From NCBI RefSeq assembly GCF_049243985.1, contig NC_135377.1:36037255-36101254 (forward strand): a stretch of DNA of 64,000 bases, given 5' to 3'. Source of the DNA: Paroedura picta. Taxonomy: Eukaryota; Chordata; Lepidosauria; Squamata; Gekkonidae. Both the position numbers and the translations under genes were made by a program. Positions 8,947 through 20,845 of this stretch are shown piece by piece. Numbering within the stretch: position 1 is the stretch's first letter; each line of letters begins with the position of its first letter. The notes beneath the pieces were generated by a model that was not told the origin of the DNA, did not search any database, and was given only the letters and a program-made list of their open reading frames with translations.

Positions 8947-11790
8947 CAAATGAAAATCTATCCATTCATTCCACTCCTTCCAAGAAAAATAAATCAGAAT
9001 CACAGTAAACATTGTACAGAATCATTTCTGAAAATACAACATGTATATTTCATTCATGTTAAGTTTGCCCTTCAGTTGTTAATTGTCACTAGTTTATCTT
9101 GCATTCAGTTTTTCTACCTTCATTTATTCATTTAAAATGCTATACTGAATATTCCCCAATTTCAACATTTTCCTCTAATTTAGCACACCTGACTCAAACT
9201 TTAATGAGAAAGAACTTCAGTAAACATTTCTTCCTAGAAGATCCCTAGAAAAGAGTTCTTCTCGTAGGCCAACACCAGCACAGGATATCCAGGCCTAGCT
9301 TTCCAGAGAGAGAATTTTCTAGTCTCTGCTGAGAACTTCCCCTGAGATGGAGAGCTTACATTGCCTCTAGTTAATTTATTTCATCCTTCAACTGCTCTTA
9401 GAATTGGGAAATTTCTCTGAATGTTCAACAGAGATATTTTCTCCAGTAACTCTCTGGATTTGTTTCTTTGCCATGCCATTCTCCTTGTTTTGTCTCTGCC
9501 TCATGTTAACACACTGCCATTTAGAACCATTTTCTGTAGCGATCTATATCCATTTGTCTATATAGGCACCCAGGACATCATGTCAAATATCGTGTTATGA
9601 CACCTTTAGCAAAATCATGTGGCTCACTGGCCAGCCAATTGAGTTAAATGTCAGTGAGGCTGAGGACTGTGAGGGAAAAATGGAAGGAAAATGGCACAGA
9701 AAAGAACAGCATTCCAATAGTGTGAATACATAACATAAAATTTTCAAGGATATACTAATCTAATCTAAAATTCACCATCTTCTGGCAACAGAACTTGCAA
9801 AGGAGATTCCAGAGGGAAACAGCTAAATTAGAATTCATTAACAAGTCTGACACATTCTTCTTAAGGACATAACAAGTATTTGGAATTTTTCATAAGAGAC
9901 GTTAACCAGGTTGTTGAATCTAGGAAGACTGTATGATCACTAGTTGCTAATTACTGTATATGGTCACTATACTTTTCCTCATTGCATCTCACCTTGTATT
10001 TCTTTTATTTCATCGTCCTTTGATCTTGTTATTTAATATTTTCTTCATAATTTTGTTTGTGTGTGTGGATATATGTGCCTACTGAGTATCCAATACAGTC
10101 ATCAAAGTAGACTCTAGTACTCAAACCTTTGTTAGAACAAAAACTTAGTTGTCTATCAGGTGTCATAAGACTTCTGTTCATTTCTTTTTTACGTGTCAAA
10201 AGTCAGCAAAAGAAATAAACAGGTTTCCTTAAATACTTCATCAAAGGTGATTTTTAAATATATATACATGGAAATGAACATAAGGCAGCAAGTTTCAGGA
10301 TGATCCTTTTCCTGAATTTTACATTTTATTTTCAGTTACGATTATGATGATTATGATGCTTGTCAGTTGTCAGCATGTCTTTGCACCCAAAGATCATGCA
10401 GTCATTTCCATATCAAGTAATTGTCTAAATATCATTCCCACAAAAAAACCCTCATTGTTAACAAAATAGCATAATGCTAAGGTGTACGTATTTCTGCACT
10501 TTAAAAGTCCCCGGCATACGTTAATTGTGCATTTAAAATGACCATGAAGGCCTCCATTGACATAGCAAGAAGCAGCAAAAACTAAATACAAGGAAGGAAT
10601 AATAGTTTTGGAACTTGGTCAGAAAATTCTAAGGCCTAAGACCCAAGCACAGGATATAAATTCACCAGGTATACACAGTGATAAACTAGTACTAGGTTAG
10701 ATCCTAAGGTGCCCCTCCATGAATTAAAGGCACTTTTGCCCACACAAGGATAAATTTTCATAATTTTCCCTTTCAAAGTGTACAGTACATGTTTGCATAT
10801 CTTCCCATGTTGTAGGCCACATTTTTGTTAGGATTCTGATTGGGGATGCCAACCTTGGGAAAGTCCTAGAGATTCAGAGGAAGTTCCTGAGAAGCGTGGA
10901 GTGGGGGAGAGAACTCAATAACTAAACTGCTGGTCAGGTTCAAGGTGCTGGTACTGACCTTTAATGCTTTACGCAGTCTGGGTTCGGCGTTTGGCCTGGA
11001 TTATTTTTTGTCACAGCTACTTCAACTATATTGCATTTGGAATAATAACATTTACCTCAGTTTCCAATAAACAATGCTGGCCCAGGACAAGGAAAAAGCT
11101 ATCCTTCAAAGTATTAACACCCTCTGTTTCCTCTTAATTGAAGCAGAAACTAATAAACCTTGCAAGCCAGGCTCAGACAAGACCAAGTCTGCTGTGTTCA
11201 AGGATGACATTTTTGACAATGGAGCTGTCCAACCCTCCCAGAAATAATGGCCCTTAATCATAGCAGGAATTAGCACACACGACAGGTGATTATGTGCTAG
11301 GAACGTTCCAGGACCAGCTGTGTTGATTTACATTATTTGTAACCTCTGTAATTGCAGCTTTTCAAAATCATTGTTATGCAAAATTGGGGGGACTAATGGG
11401 AGGGGGAGGTATAATAATGTAGAGGATAGGATGGGGGAACAGGAATAAATATTACAATTTGTAAGAGTGGAAATCTGTCAAAAGCCTGAACTATGCTGGC
11501 CAGTTTAACAGTCTTTGGGTTAGACTCTCTTGCGCTGTGGGGAACAAAGCTGTAATGCAATCAGTGTCATGTCTTTAAATCCATTGATACAGGCCAATGA
11601 TAGAGCTTGTCTGCAAATGAAAGGAGCAGCCAGTATCTGCCAAAAGGTTTGGAGAGGAAATTTTTCTGAAATACTCAAAGTCCTTAGAATGTTCCTAGGA
11701 AAACTAATTTCAAAAAATTATTTCATAAACTACATTTTCTTAATAATAGGAATATGGTTTAAACCAGAAATTGGTGATACAAACTCTCCT
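8947..11790. other. Intergenic, mostly unique
   Basis: No gene is supported. At 10848-10916 there is a fragment of the GGTTGCCAACC family (GGGGATGCCAACC...AGTCCTAGAGATT). The rest is AT-rich and without recognisable repeats. Confidence 0.45.
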
Positions 11791-11801
11791 AAGGTGCTTA
11801 T

Positions 11802-12082
11802 AAGAGCCTCTTGTGGTACAGAGTGGTAAGGCAGCCATCTGAAAGCTTTGCCCATGAGGCTGGGAGTTCAATCCCAGCAGCCGGCTCAAGGTTGACTCAG
11901 CCTTCCATCCTTCTGAGGTCGGTAAAATGAGTACCCAGCTTGCTGCTGGGGGGTAAATGGTAATGACTGGGGAAGGCACTGGCAAACCACCCCGTATTGA
12001 GTCTGCCATGAAAACGCTAGAGGGCGTCACCCCAAGGGTCAGACATGACTCAGTGCTTGCACAGGGGATACCGTTACCGTTT
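11802..12082 (+). mobile_element. Sauria-type tRNA-derived SINE, 11-bp target duplication
   Basis: A perfect duplication AAGGTGCTTAT flanks it (11791-11801 and 12083-12093). Its tRNA-like head has the B box GGGAGTTCAATCCC. The tail reads GGGGATACCGTTACCGTTT. It lacks the L2-tail insertion of the 8595 copy and so shows the uninterrupted structure. Confidence 0.92.
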
Positions 12083-12093
12083 AAGGTGCTTAT

Positions 12094-12900
12094 GTCGTTA
12101 TCTTCTCAGATACAATTATTATACTCAATATGAATATAATTTCTAAAGGCAGTACAGCAATCGTTTTTGCACATTTACCTCCCTATCTTGTATTTATGAG
12201 ATAACTGAAGCACTGGTGTTTGTTTGTTTTTCATAAGGTCGCCATTGGATAGAACTCCTGCTGGATGAGACTAAGGCTGGCTCCTTCCTTTAGTACAGCA
12301 TCCTGTTTCACACAGTGGCCAACCAGACAACCCCAGAAAGCCCACACAAGGGTTAAAACTGTTCCTATTATTGTCCCCCAGAAACAGTATTCTTCTAACC
12401 TACTTTTACACATGGTCATTGTTTACTGGTGGACTAGCCGTGTAATTTACTGAAGTCAATGGGCTTAGAAGGGTGTAAGGCTTAGGATGGCATAATTCAC
12501 TATTTTACAGGATTTTTGTGTGTGTGTCTGTGAAATCTTACTTTCCAAGTTATAGAACTACAAACAATCAGGATTATGGTCCTGAGTTACATACAGTTCC
12601 TTAGCATTCCTACTGTGCATTCAAACAATCACTGCAAAGAAGTAAGATGACATAAGATTTTAAAATGTTGGAAACTAACAAAGTTTTATTTAAGTCATAC
12701 TTTTGTGTGCATGCAAACTTTGTCAAATACAGTGGAACAAAATATCCTCAACCATTACACATAAGTAGAGAGAGGGCAGCGGTGAGGGTGGCAGGTTAAT
12801 TGTAAAGTAAGGATGCATAAGAGTTGAGACTGCATTAAGGCAGTAATCAAGACCTGTGAACTGCCATAAATAAACATACAAATACAAACATCAACTAACA
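12094..12900. other. Intergenic, no feature seen
   Basis: AT-rich unique sequence with a short GT run near 12517. Confidence 0.45.
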
Positions 12901-13239
12901 CAGTGGTCCCCAACCTGCGGCCCGCGGCCCGGTGTCGGGCCGCAAAGGCCATGGCGCCGGGCCGCGGCTCCCTCTCCCCGCCCCCCCCACAGTAAAAAAC
13001 TTCCCAGGCCGCAAGCTTGCGGCCCGGGAAGCTTCTTACTGCGGGAGGGCGGGGAGAGGGAATTGGGGCCGGGCCGCGGCCGATGCGGGGGTGCGGCTCG
13101 CGGGCGCGCCCCGGGCGCGGCCCGATGCGGGGGCGCGGCCCAATGCGTGGGCGTGGCCCGCGCGCCCGCGGGCCGCGGGCCTCGGGCCGCGCCCCAATGC
13201 CCTGCCGGTCCCCAACCTCAGAAAGGTTGGGGACCACTG
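12901..13239. mobile_element. GC-rich hAT-type MITE
   Basis: Ends are CAGTGGTCCCCAACCT and AGGTTGGGGACCACTG, a near-perfect inverted pair. The interior is extremely GC- and CpG-rich with GCGCGGCCC motifs in tandem, and includes a palindrome around TTGCGGCCCGGGAAG. The flanking 8 bases (AACTAACA and ACATGAGA) do not match, so the target duplication is lost. Long GC-driven open frames across it are not genes. Confidence 0.82.
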
Positions 13240-14600
13240 ACATGAGAAGATGTTTGGGGTCAACCGAGGTCAACTCTGGGTACCAGCAGGACAAGTTATG
13301 TGCAGATGTACAGTCCTTCAGTTATGCTAGAACAAATTTCCTTAAATATTACATATAGGTACACAGGATTAATTGCAAAGAGGGGCTCAATGCAGCTAAA
13401 ATTGAAATGGCACATTTGTATGATATGTAAATAGCAGGAAATTGTCATACAGATGATAAGGAAAAAGTCAACAGATGTGAGAACTAAGTTTGAGCCAGTG
13501 CCCTCCCCACCACAAAAACCTACTTCAATTTCTGGATATGTGAGAACTGAGAGCACCTGTAGTGAGATAAGAAGCTGATCTCCCAGTTAAGCCCAGAGGC
13601 TTCGATTGTCCTGAATGTTGTAATAATTCAGCAGTGTCCTATCCCAGTTGCTTTCTGAAATTTCTTTGCAGTAAAATAGTTAATTGTATTTATATGCTTA
13701 TTTATATCAATTCACAGTTCTTGATTGCTGCCTTAATCCAGTCTGCTATTATCACTCTCACCACTCTTTGTTGCCCCTTAAATAGGAAGCACAGGCCCAC
13801 CCATCACATCTAGTTATCTCTAGTACCTTCTGGCTCATTTGTGCGTTCATAGTTGCTGCATGAAACAGAAAACATTCAGATACAGTATTTTCTTTTCTGC
13901 TGTGACCTAGACAAATAAACTTTTTGTAACCCAGTTTCAATTATCATAATCATGCAACCATAAAAACCTACTAAAAACATTAAAATGCTGATAGACTTTC
14001 AGAATTGAACTTCAAAAGTGCATAATACATTACTTTGCCATTACCTTGCTTGGAAGATTGGTTTTGGTTTATTATTACTTTGAACTTTTAAAAAATCTGC
14101 ATCGTTTAAAGAGCAAAAAGATTATTTGGGTCATTTATTATTTACTTTTATTGCACCAATGAAAACATGATTTCATAATTAATAAAATTCCAGATTGCAG
14201 TGTGTACTATTTGCAAAGTTACTTTCAACTCTGGAAAAATAAATCATTTTTGTGTCATTGCTGGCTATTCATCCTGGGAACTATTAAACTGAAGTGCCAA
14301 GGATTGAAAGCACAATCATTTTTATTTAGTATGCATTGTTCCAGTATAATACAACAATTTCTCTGTTTAAAAGGACTGTAGTTCAAAGGCAACTCATGCT
14401 GTCAGTATTTTTCTACTGAAGTGACCAATTGTAATTTAATAGTAGACTAAGAATGGGGAGGCCCAGGTTCCAGTTCCTACTCTGGCTAGAAGTTCAGTGA
14501 ATAAGCTTGAACCAGTCATTTTCTCTCTGTTTTATCTCCTCTGAATGGAGGGAGGGGAGCAGAATCAAAGGCCTAAATGGATCACAGCCATTTCAGTCTA
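13240..14600. other. Intergenic, no feature seen
   Basis: AT-rich unique sequence with no supported coding or repeat features. Confidence 0.45.
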
Positions 14601-14624
14601 ACAGCTCAGCCAGTCTGCCACTGA

Positions 14625-14745
14625 GCGGTTAGGTTTAATTGGCTCACTGCCAGCCATTTTAACTTAACAGCTGAATGGTGCTGTTTTGTTGTTAGGTTTA
14701 AATGGCTGGCACCATTTAACAGCTGAACCTAACCAGCCAAAAGTT
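14625..14745. repeat. Nested inverted repeat
   Basis: Arms GCCAGCCATTTTAAC (14649-14663) and GTTTAAATGGCTGGC (14696-14710) pair. Outer segments GGTTAGGTTTAA and ...GAACCTAACC pair around them. The structure suggests a small fold-back element of unknown family. Confidence 0.65.
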
Positions 14746-14865
14746 GGGTAAGTGTTCTGGGAAAGTACCTTTCCTGAACATTGGTTCCTCTGCTCCAAAC
14801 CAGCACATGTTCATGCCAAATTTTGGCTCATGACATGGCTCATGGCCAGTTTGTGCTCATCCTTT

Positions 14866-15010
14866 ATTTATTTACTTACTTACTTACTTACATACTTACC
14901 GATTGATTGATTTTTATACTGCCGTTCTTCCAGTGGTCTTGCAGTGGTTTACACAAGATAAAAACAGTAACAATACAGTAAAACTCCATAAAATACCTCT
15001 TACAACAATA
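14866..15010 (-). mobile_element. L2-like LINE 3' tail
   Basis: On the minus strand a short 3' UTR-like stretch leads to 'ACGGCAGTATAAAAATCAATCAAT' in parts and then TAAG/TAAA repeats, matching the general form of L2 tails elsewhere in this window. It is a short, diverged fragment. Confidence 0.5.
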
Positions 15011-15199
15011 AATAGACAGAGAACTAAAGTTATCCTTACTAGTATTTCCCCTTCCATTCAGCTCAAAAGGAGATAATAGGGAAAAGCAAATAAATTAGCA
15101 ATACAAAAATGAACAATTTATTGAGATGGATTCTGCCAGCTATTTCACTCAATTTCACCCAGTTCTGTTCTTTACTAGGGATTTGACTTGGTTAAGACA

Positions 15200-15700
15200 G
15201 AAAATACTCAGGTCAGTGTCTAGTTTGTGATTTGGCTGATTGAGAAAGACCCTGCCAAACAGCTGATCCTCAGAGGTTTTTAAATGTCTTCCCAGTGAAC
15301 CCCTCTGAAGCAGCGAAGAACAGGCTGTGCAAAGCCCCAGATGGAGTCTGCTGAGGAGAAAGATTCTGTCTAACAACTGTTCCCGAGGATCTGCTGTTTG
15401 GTGGGGCCTTTAAATGTGTCTCCAGCAGACCCCCTCTGAAGCTGCAAAGAACAGGCTCTTCACAGCTTCAGACACAGCTGGGGGAAAATACCCACCAAAA
15501 AGCCTCCCCTCCCAACTGATCCTCAGCCTTTTATCACATCCTGCACTGAGGAGGGGGGGGAGCATTTAAACTGTCCTATGTTCATTTAAATGCTTTTTCT
15601 CTCACCTTTGCACTGGGGGGTAGAGGCATTTAAATATCCCAAACAGCTGCTTCATGGAGAAGGCTTTATCTCTGTGGATCAGCTGTTTGTCAGGTTGAAA
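15200..15700. repeat. Degenerate ~130-bp repeat units
   Basis: The phrase 'CCCCTCTGAAGC.GC.AAGAACAGGCT' occurs at about 15300 and 15430, with preceding 'AACAGCTGATCCTCAG' or 'AACTGTTCCCGAGGATC' blocks and a 'TTTAAATG' element at about 15280, 15410, 15565-15590 and 15630. It looks like an old tandem or fold-back array. The family is not recognised. Confidence 0.5.
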
Positions 15701-16195
15701 CCAAAGGATTTGGCTGTAGACGAATAACCCAAATCTAAATCCTTATACCAATAATGTGATTTGGGTATTCACAAATCCATCTAAATCAAAACTGTACCAA
15801 TTTTTTTCTTGGTGGACATTCCTATGCCTTTCCATAATTTCCATCTCACATTGCTTTGGTACGTGAAAGCCCCATGTTCTTTTTTGATAATCAAAGGGAA
15901 TCTTTTCTCCTTCTTTCATTAGCAGAAAAGCCAGTTGGATATACCCACTGCCTCCAGCAGTAAATAGACCACAACACATTTTAGGTGTTCACAGACTAGT
16001 AACAACAAAAAGACTTGTTTATATAACTATAAATACCCAAAATTGATTATTTATGGTTATGCTGAACCAATCACTCACGTTTACATCAGAATGGGCTCTG
16101 CCAGGGCTTCTGTAAAATTCTGTAACTATAGCAGTTGAATTTAAAAGAAGTAATTTTATTTTCTATAGCAATGATGTTGCTACATATGTTGAATA
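15701..16195. other. Intergenic, no feature seen
   Basis: Unique AT-rich sequence. Confidence 0.45.
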
Positions 16196-16203
16196 TGTTA
16201 ATA

Positions 16204-16574
16204 CAGTAGTCCTTAACCTTTTTAGCAACAGGGACCGGTCAGCGCTTGACAATTTTACTGAGGCCCGGGGGGGGGGTAGTCTTTTGCCGAGGGACGTCAC
16301 CATCGCCGCCTGAGCCCCTACTCCACTTGCTTTCCCACCGGTGCCCCTGACTTCCCGCCTCCCACTGGGGCGCGCTGCCAGCAGCAGCTGTGCAGTGTTA
16401 CGCCAAGGTGGAGCCCCAGCCATGGCAGCCGCTGGAGAGCACCAAAGGTAAGTCAGCAGCAGAGTGGCAGGGCAGCCCCCGAGGCAGCAGCTGGGGAGGA
16501 GGATGGGGAGGAGCCGCAGCCCGGTACTGACTGATCTATGGACCAGTCTCCGGACCGGGGGTTGGGGACCACTG
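16204..16574. mobile_element. hAT-type MITE with perfect target duplication
   Basis: TGTTAATA flanks it on both sides (16196-16203 and 16575-16582). Ends are CAGTAGTCCTTAACC and GGTTGGGGACCACTG. The interior shares 'CGCTTGACAATTTTACTGAG' and 'CTCCACTTGCTTTCCC' with the element at 40994-41333, so both belong to one subfamily. Confidence 0.92.
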
Positions 16575-16582
16575 TGTTAATA

Positions 16583-18040
16583 TATACATAATGTTGCTAC
16601 ATATGTTACATGTTACAAGCCCTGAGTGCTTAAACAGCAATTGAGTCCATCATTTAGAGAAATACATGCAGATCCCACAATTTGATCACTGGGAAATATG
16701 ACTTATTTCTGAAATTCACATATCTCAATAGGTGTATTTTTAAAGTCTTATTAAGACTGAGGGTCACTAATAGTGGAATCTTCTGCAGAATTACTCCAGT
16801 CTAAGCTCATTGAAATCTATATGCTTAGACCAGAGTAATTCTGTAAAGGATTGCACTGCTAGAAGCTTTAAGAAAAAGCATCTCCTAATCTGACAAATAA
16901 TAACAGTTTATACAGACTTCCAGGATTAACAAAATGTAAATTTCTGTAGAGTGAGGGCATTCTTTATTGTGCTTCAATGTGCTTTGTCATAAATACATTT
17001 CCTATGCTTAGCAGTAACATAATGATCCCTGTGAGACTTTGAACATTTGAATAGGTTCCTTGTTCCACAGATGAAGTAGGACTGTGTATTTGGCAAACAT
17101 TATAGTGTGCAGCTGCTATTCAGCTTTGAGTTCTAAACAGTTGTTAAAAGAAGCCAATCTAAGAACACTACATGTAATTAAATATTATGAGGGAAACATG
17201 ATGTCTCCAAGCCCCCTTCCACCAATGCTGAGGTGGCACCTGGATGAGGCACTTGTAGAGGAGGATAAGCAGATGGAAATCTGATTTCATACCTTACAAT
17301 CTCCTTTTTTTTGTCACAGATTCTGAAACCTGCAGATGATCACCACTGATTGAATTATAAAACTTTGATTTTAAAATTCCTGCAGTGGTCTTTAGTCTAA
17401 AAAAGCTTTAAACTAATTCTCAATAGTATCGCCTAGTACCATGGTACCATATGCTACTGTGAAGTCCCCTCAATTGTACTGTGGCATGGGCAGGTTGATC
17501 CACCCCCCCTCCCAAAAGTGTCCAATTAAGGGCCTGGAGAGGGTAGGGATGGGAAGTGAAACCTTTGCTGGCTAAGGTTCCTCTCACTTCAGTGGGATGT
17601 GGCAGGGAAGCATATCCAGCTGACATGACTTCCTGATACCTCAGATCCTGACAAATATTTCAGAGGTACCCCCACAGTCAAAAGGTTGAAAAGGCTAGTA
17701 TAGCCAATAAAGTCCTGGACACTCATAATAGAGTGAATGAAGTTACCAGTGATAACTAAGCTACTCCCCTCAGCCTATATTTAGAAAAGAACATATGAGG
17801 ACATGTAAGGATTAGGGGGGGGGGAATCTCATTTCTCCACTGCCCCACTATTGCCTCTTCCCCTTTCCTGAAAGCACTTATAGACTCTCCACATGTCCTG
17901 CCTCCTCTCCTTCCCATCCACTAGCAAACCTACCATAATATACTTCACTGCTTTCAGTTGTTTCTCTTTCCCTATGCCTGGAAGAAGTAGCCTCAGGGCT
18001 GAGTCCAGTTGCATGATGAGGAACCTAAAAGGACTTGGGT
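16583..18040. other. Intergenic, no feature seen
   Basis: Unique AT-rich sequence with a short G run near 17815. No gene is supported. Confidence 0.45.
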
Positions 18041-18425
18041 AAGATAATAATAAAATAATACATTTGTATTTATATCCTGCCCTTCCAGTGCTCAGGGTGG
18101 GTTACAGCCTTAACTCCTTTCTCCCAGTATCTCCTACTTCATGCTATTTTCATATTCTTGTCAATCTCTATATCCTCACCTTCCCCTGCTTCCTTCTTTC
18201 CTTCCACCCTACCCACAACCCTATCTTTTATCTGCCTCCCATTTTCATCTGTATTTATCTTCATCTTACTTTATACCATGCATCTCTCTATAATAGGAAC
18301 CCAAAACAGTTACACCACACTTCTCCCTTTTATCATCTCAGTAACACTGTGAGGTAAATTAGTCTATGTGACCTTCCATGGCACACTGGACATTTGAACC
18401 TGCAGACCTGGGATCTTTTCAGGCT
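18041..18425 (-). mobile_element. tRNA-derived SINE with L2-like tail, diverged
   Basis: On the minus strand a B box (GGTTCAAATGTCC, 18388-18400) is followed by 'TTACCTCACAGTGTTACTGAG', and the far end reads AACCCACCCTGAGC...GATATAAATACA then AATAATAAA-type repeats. The order matches the clearer copy at 56604-56908. The middle is pyrimidine-rich and much diverged. Confidence 0.55.
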
Positions 18426-20084
18426 TGAAGATATGTATTTTCTGGTCACAGTTCCAGTCTCATGATTGAAGAATCCAGATTTAGTAACATAGTAATATAT
18501 ATTAGATATATTGATAACTCAAATTATGCATGGCTGTCTCAACACAGCAACACGTTATCTGAAAAATGTTTTACTTTTTAATACCCAGTTTTTGTGCTCT
18601 TCTTACCTAGCATATTCAAGAATATTATTTTTTCATTATGTTTATTTTAGGGCATTAAATTAGATCAAAAGTCTTTTGCTATCTGGTATCATTAGTTTGC
18701 TCACCTTATGTCAATTTATAGATCTTCAGGGGACTCTTTATTTATCCCAAAGACCAGGGTTGTTTACAATTGCTGGGGTCCTGTGAATTTGTGAATTTTG
18801 ATCTTACACCGAAATTCTTTGTTTTCTATATTGTGTCAATTCCCAGTATTATCAGCGAGCAGCAGTTCTAAATATAACACTACTTTACACTGCCTTGTCC
18901 AGTGAGATGACACCCTTTGTAAGCATTCCATTGTTATTGATTTATTTCCTTTTTCCTAGTGAAAAGCATCAACTTGGCTGTTTTGCTTCCTGGAGCTGCT
19001 TTACTTGTTCAGAACTTGCTGCCTTTGACACTGACTGTTTAAAAAAAGATAAAAGCCAATCTCTTTAATTTAGGCACTCTAAGATGGAGAGTGCAGAAAG
19101 GCTACTTGGAACAACTTTGCATCCTACAGTCTAAAGACTGCTGACAAGGGCCTGGGTCCAGTTAGGTGAAAACTTCTCCAAACTTTTCCTACTGACAGTT
19201 AGATAGTATAATTGTTTCCCATGTTTTCTGCGGGTTTCCTTTCCAAAGGATGAAATCCCACAACAGCCACTACTCACCTACTAAGTTCTGTACTGCAGCA
19301 AGAGACTGGCAATACTGGGTTTAGTGCAGGTGTCACAAGTGTCTTTCTCCATGATTGCAAGAATGTGGCAGAAAGAGACAAAGCTAATGCCACAGAAGGA
19401 CTAAGGAGAACACAAAGCTATTGAAGATCACAGGAGTACCCTTCAAGTTACAAAGAGGCAACTCTAGAAAAGTGAACATTTCGACTATGACCTGAAGTTT
19501 TGTAGATAGTTCAGTCGATTCTTGTTTCCCTTATCATTTACTCTGTTCAAACTCCAAGATCTCCAAAAATTCCTCAGATGGACAGATGAACCCTCAGTAG
19601 CCAAACTGAATACAGGGAAACAGATTTTATTGCTAGAATCTGGGGGCATTTCCACACATCGTTAAGAATAATGTTATGCCAGCTGAATGGTGTAACGCTA
19701 AATATAATCATGCCTCCCGGCTCCTACTCACCTTTTTGCTGTCTCACTTTTATCTGCTGCCATTTTGCATTTCTCCCCCTCCACAAGTGCTGCTGGAAAT
19801 GGTGGAAGAGGACAACGCGCTTTACACGCAACTCACTTCTGCCTGTCAATCATGCCAGGAAGCCAATCCCCTTTCTCAATGAGTCAGGTCCACCGATGCT
19901 CGCTAATTTTTTCTTAAATGCATACATTTGAGCAGCCAATTGCCCCAAGTTAGCTATAGTGAGAAAGTGTTGACCTTAGCAACATTAGTGGCTGCACACG
20001 TAAGGTTTTTTCTCACCCCACTCCACCCCACTGGTCTGTGCACCTTATGGGCTCTGCTGCCTCCCCCCCCCCACAAACAAACAC
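18426..20084. other. Intergenic, possible MITE end
   Basis: Unique sequence without supported genes. From about 19646 'GGGGGCATTTCCACACA' resembles the end of a lizard MITE, and the following ~450 bases are more GC-rich, but the matching second end was not found. Confidence 0.4.
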
Positions 20085-20430
20085 GCTCTCCTGTGAGGGC
20101 TCCCGGCTACTGCCGCCTGAAGAGCTAAGGGCCCTATCAGAGTTGTCAGCTTTCCACAGGGATTGCAAGACAGAGCTCTTCCACGAGGCATATGGTTGAG
20201 GTTAGGGCAGTATCCCTAGTGTTACCATCTGAGATATCCACCAATGAAGATCAGCTAGGATCGTCGTTCCCAGTTTCTTGACCTACGTGCTGAACAGAAG
20301 GGGAAGGTTTTATCGTTTGCCATCTTGTTTTAGTGATGTTATATTGTTATATTTTAAGGGTATTGTTGGGGAATATATAAATTATATTCTTGTAAATATA
20401 ATTATAAATAAATAAATAAATAAACAGATG
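20085..20430 (+). mobile_element. L2-type LINE 3' fragment
   Basis: It contains the family phrase 'GACAGAGCTCTTCCACGAGGC' in part, then AT-rich 3' UTR and a terminal (AATA)n run at 20402-20426. The order matches the L2 copies ending at 24151 and 49375. It is 5'-truncated, as usual for LINE copies. Confidence 0.7.
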
Positions 20431-20669
20431 TTGCCTTAATAATTGCATGTAAAAACATTTCCACATATTTCCACATGTCCTTCAAGATTAATGAAGGATA
20501 CCAAGATTAATATTGTGGTATCTAAATCCCTGGATATAGAAAGGAGCTATAATTCCAGGGATCTCCAGTTCCATATTGCACTGCTTACTTAGCTGCTTGC
20601 CTCAAAAACTACATATGGAATAAATTAGGGATGCGATGTCTCCCCTGGTCACTGGGGCAGATGGAAGGC

Positions 20670-20845
20670 TAGGGTTGACAGTTCCAGTTTGGGAAACTTC
20701 TGAATATTTGGGGGTGGAGTCTGTGGAGGACACAGAACTCAGTGAGTTACAATGCCATTGAGTCCACCCTCCAAAGCATCCATCTTCTCCAGGGGAACTG
20801 ATTTCTGTGGATGAGTTGTATTTCTTGGGGATCCCTTGGTCTCAC
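20670..20845 (+). mobile_element. GGGTTGCCAACC-type MITE-like repeat
   Basis: It begins TAGGGTTGACAG and contains 'GAGTCCACCCTCCAAAGCAT' and 'TTCTCCAGGGGAACTGATTT', in the order seen at 1946-2158. The 3' end is decayed. Confidence 0.6.

Noticed and set aside
12755-13358. Long overlapping open frames rich in Arg, Ala, Gly and Pro
   Set aside because: They lie across a GC-rich hAT element on both strands, and high GC removes stop codons.
19646-20110. A MITE from GGGGGCATTTCCACACA
   Set aside because: Only one end is visible, so a defined element could not be drawn.
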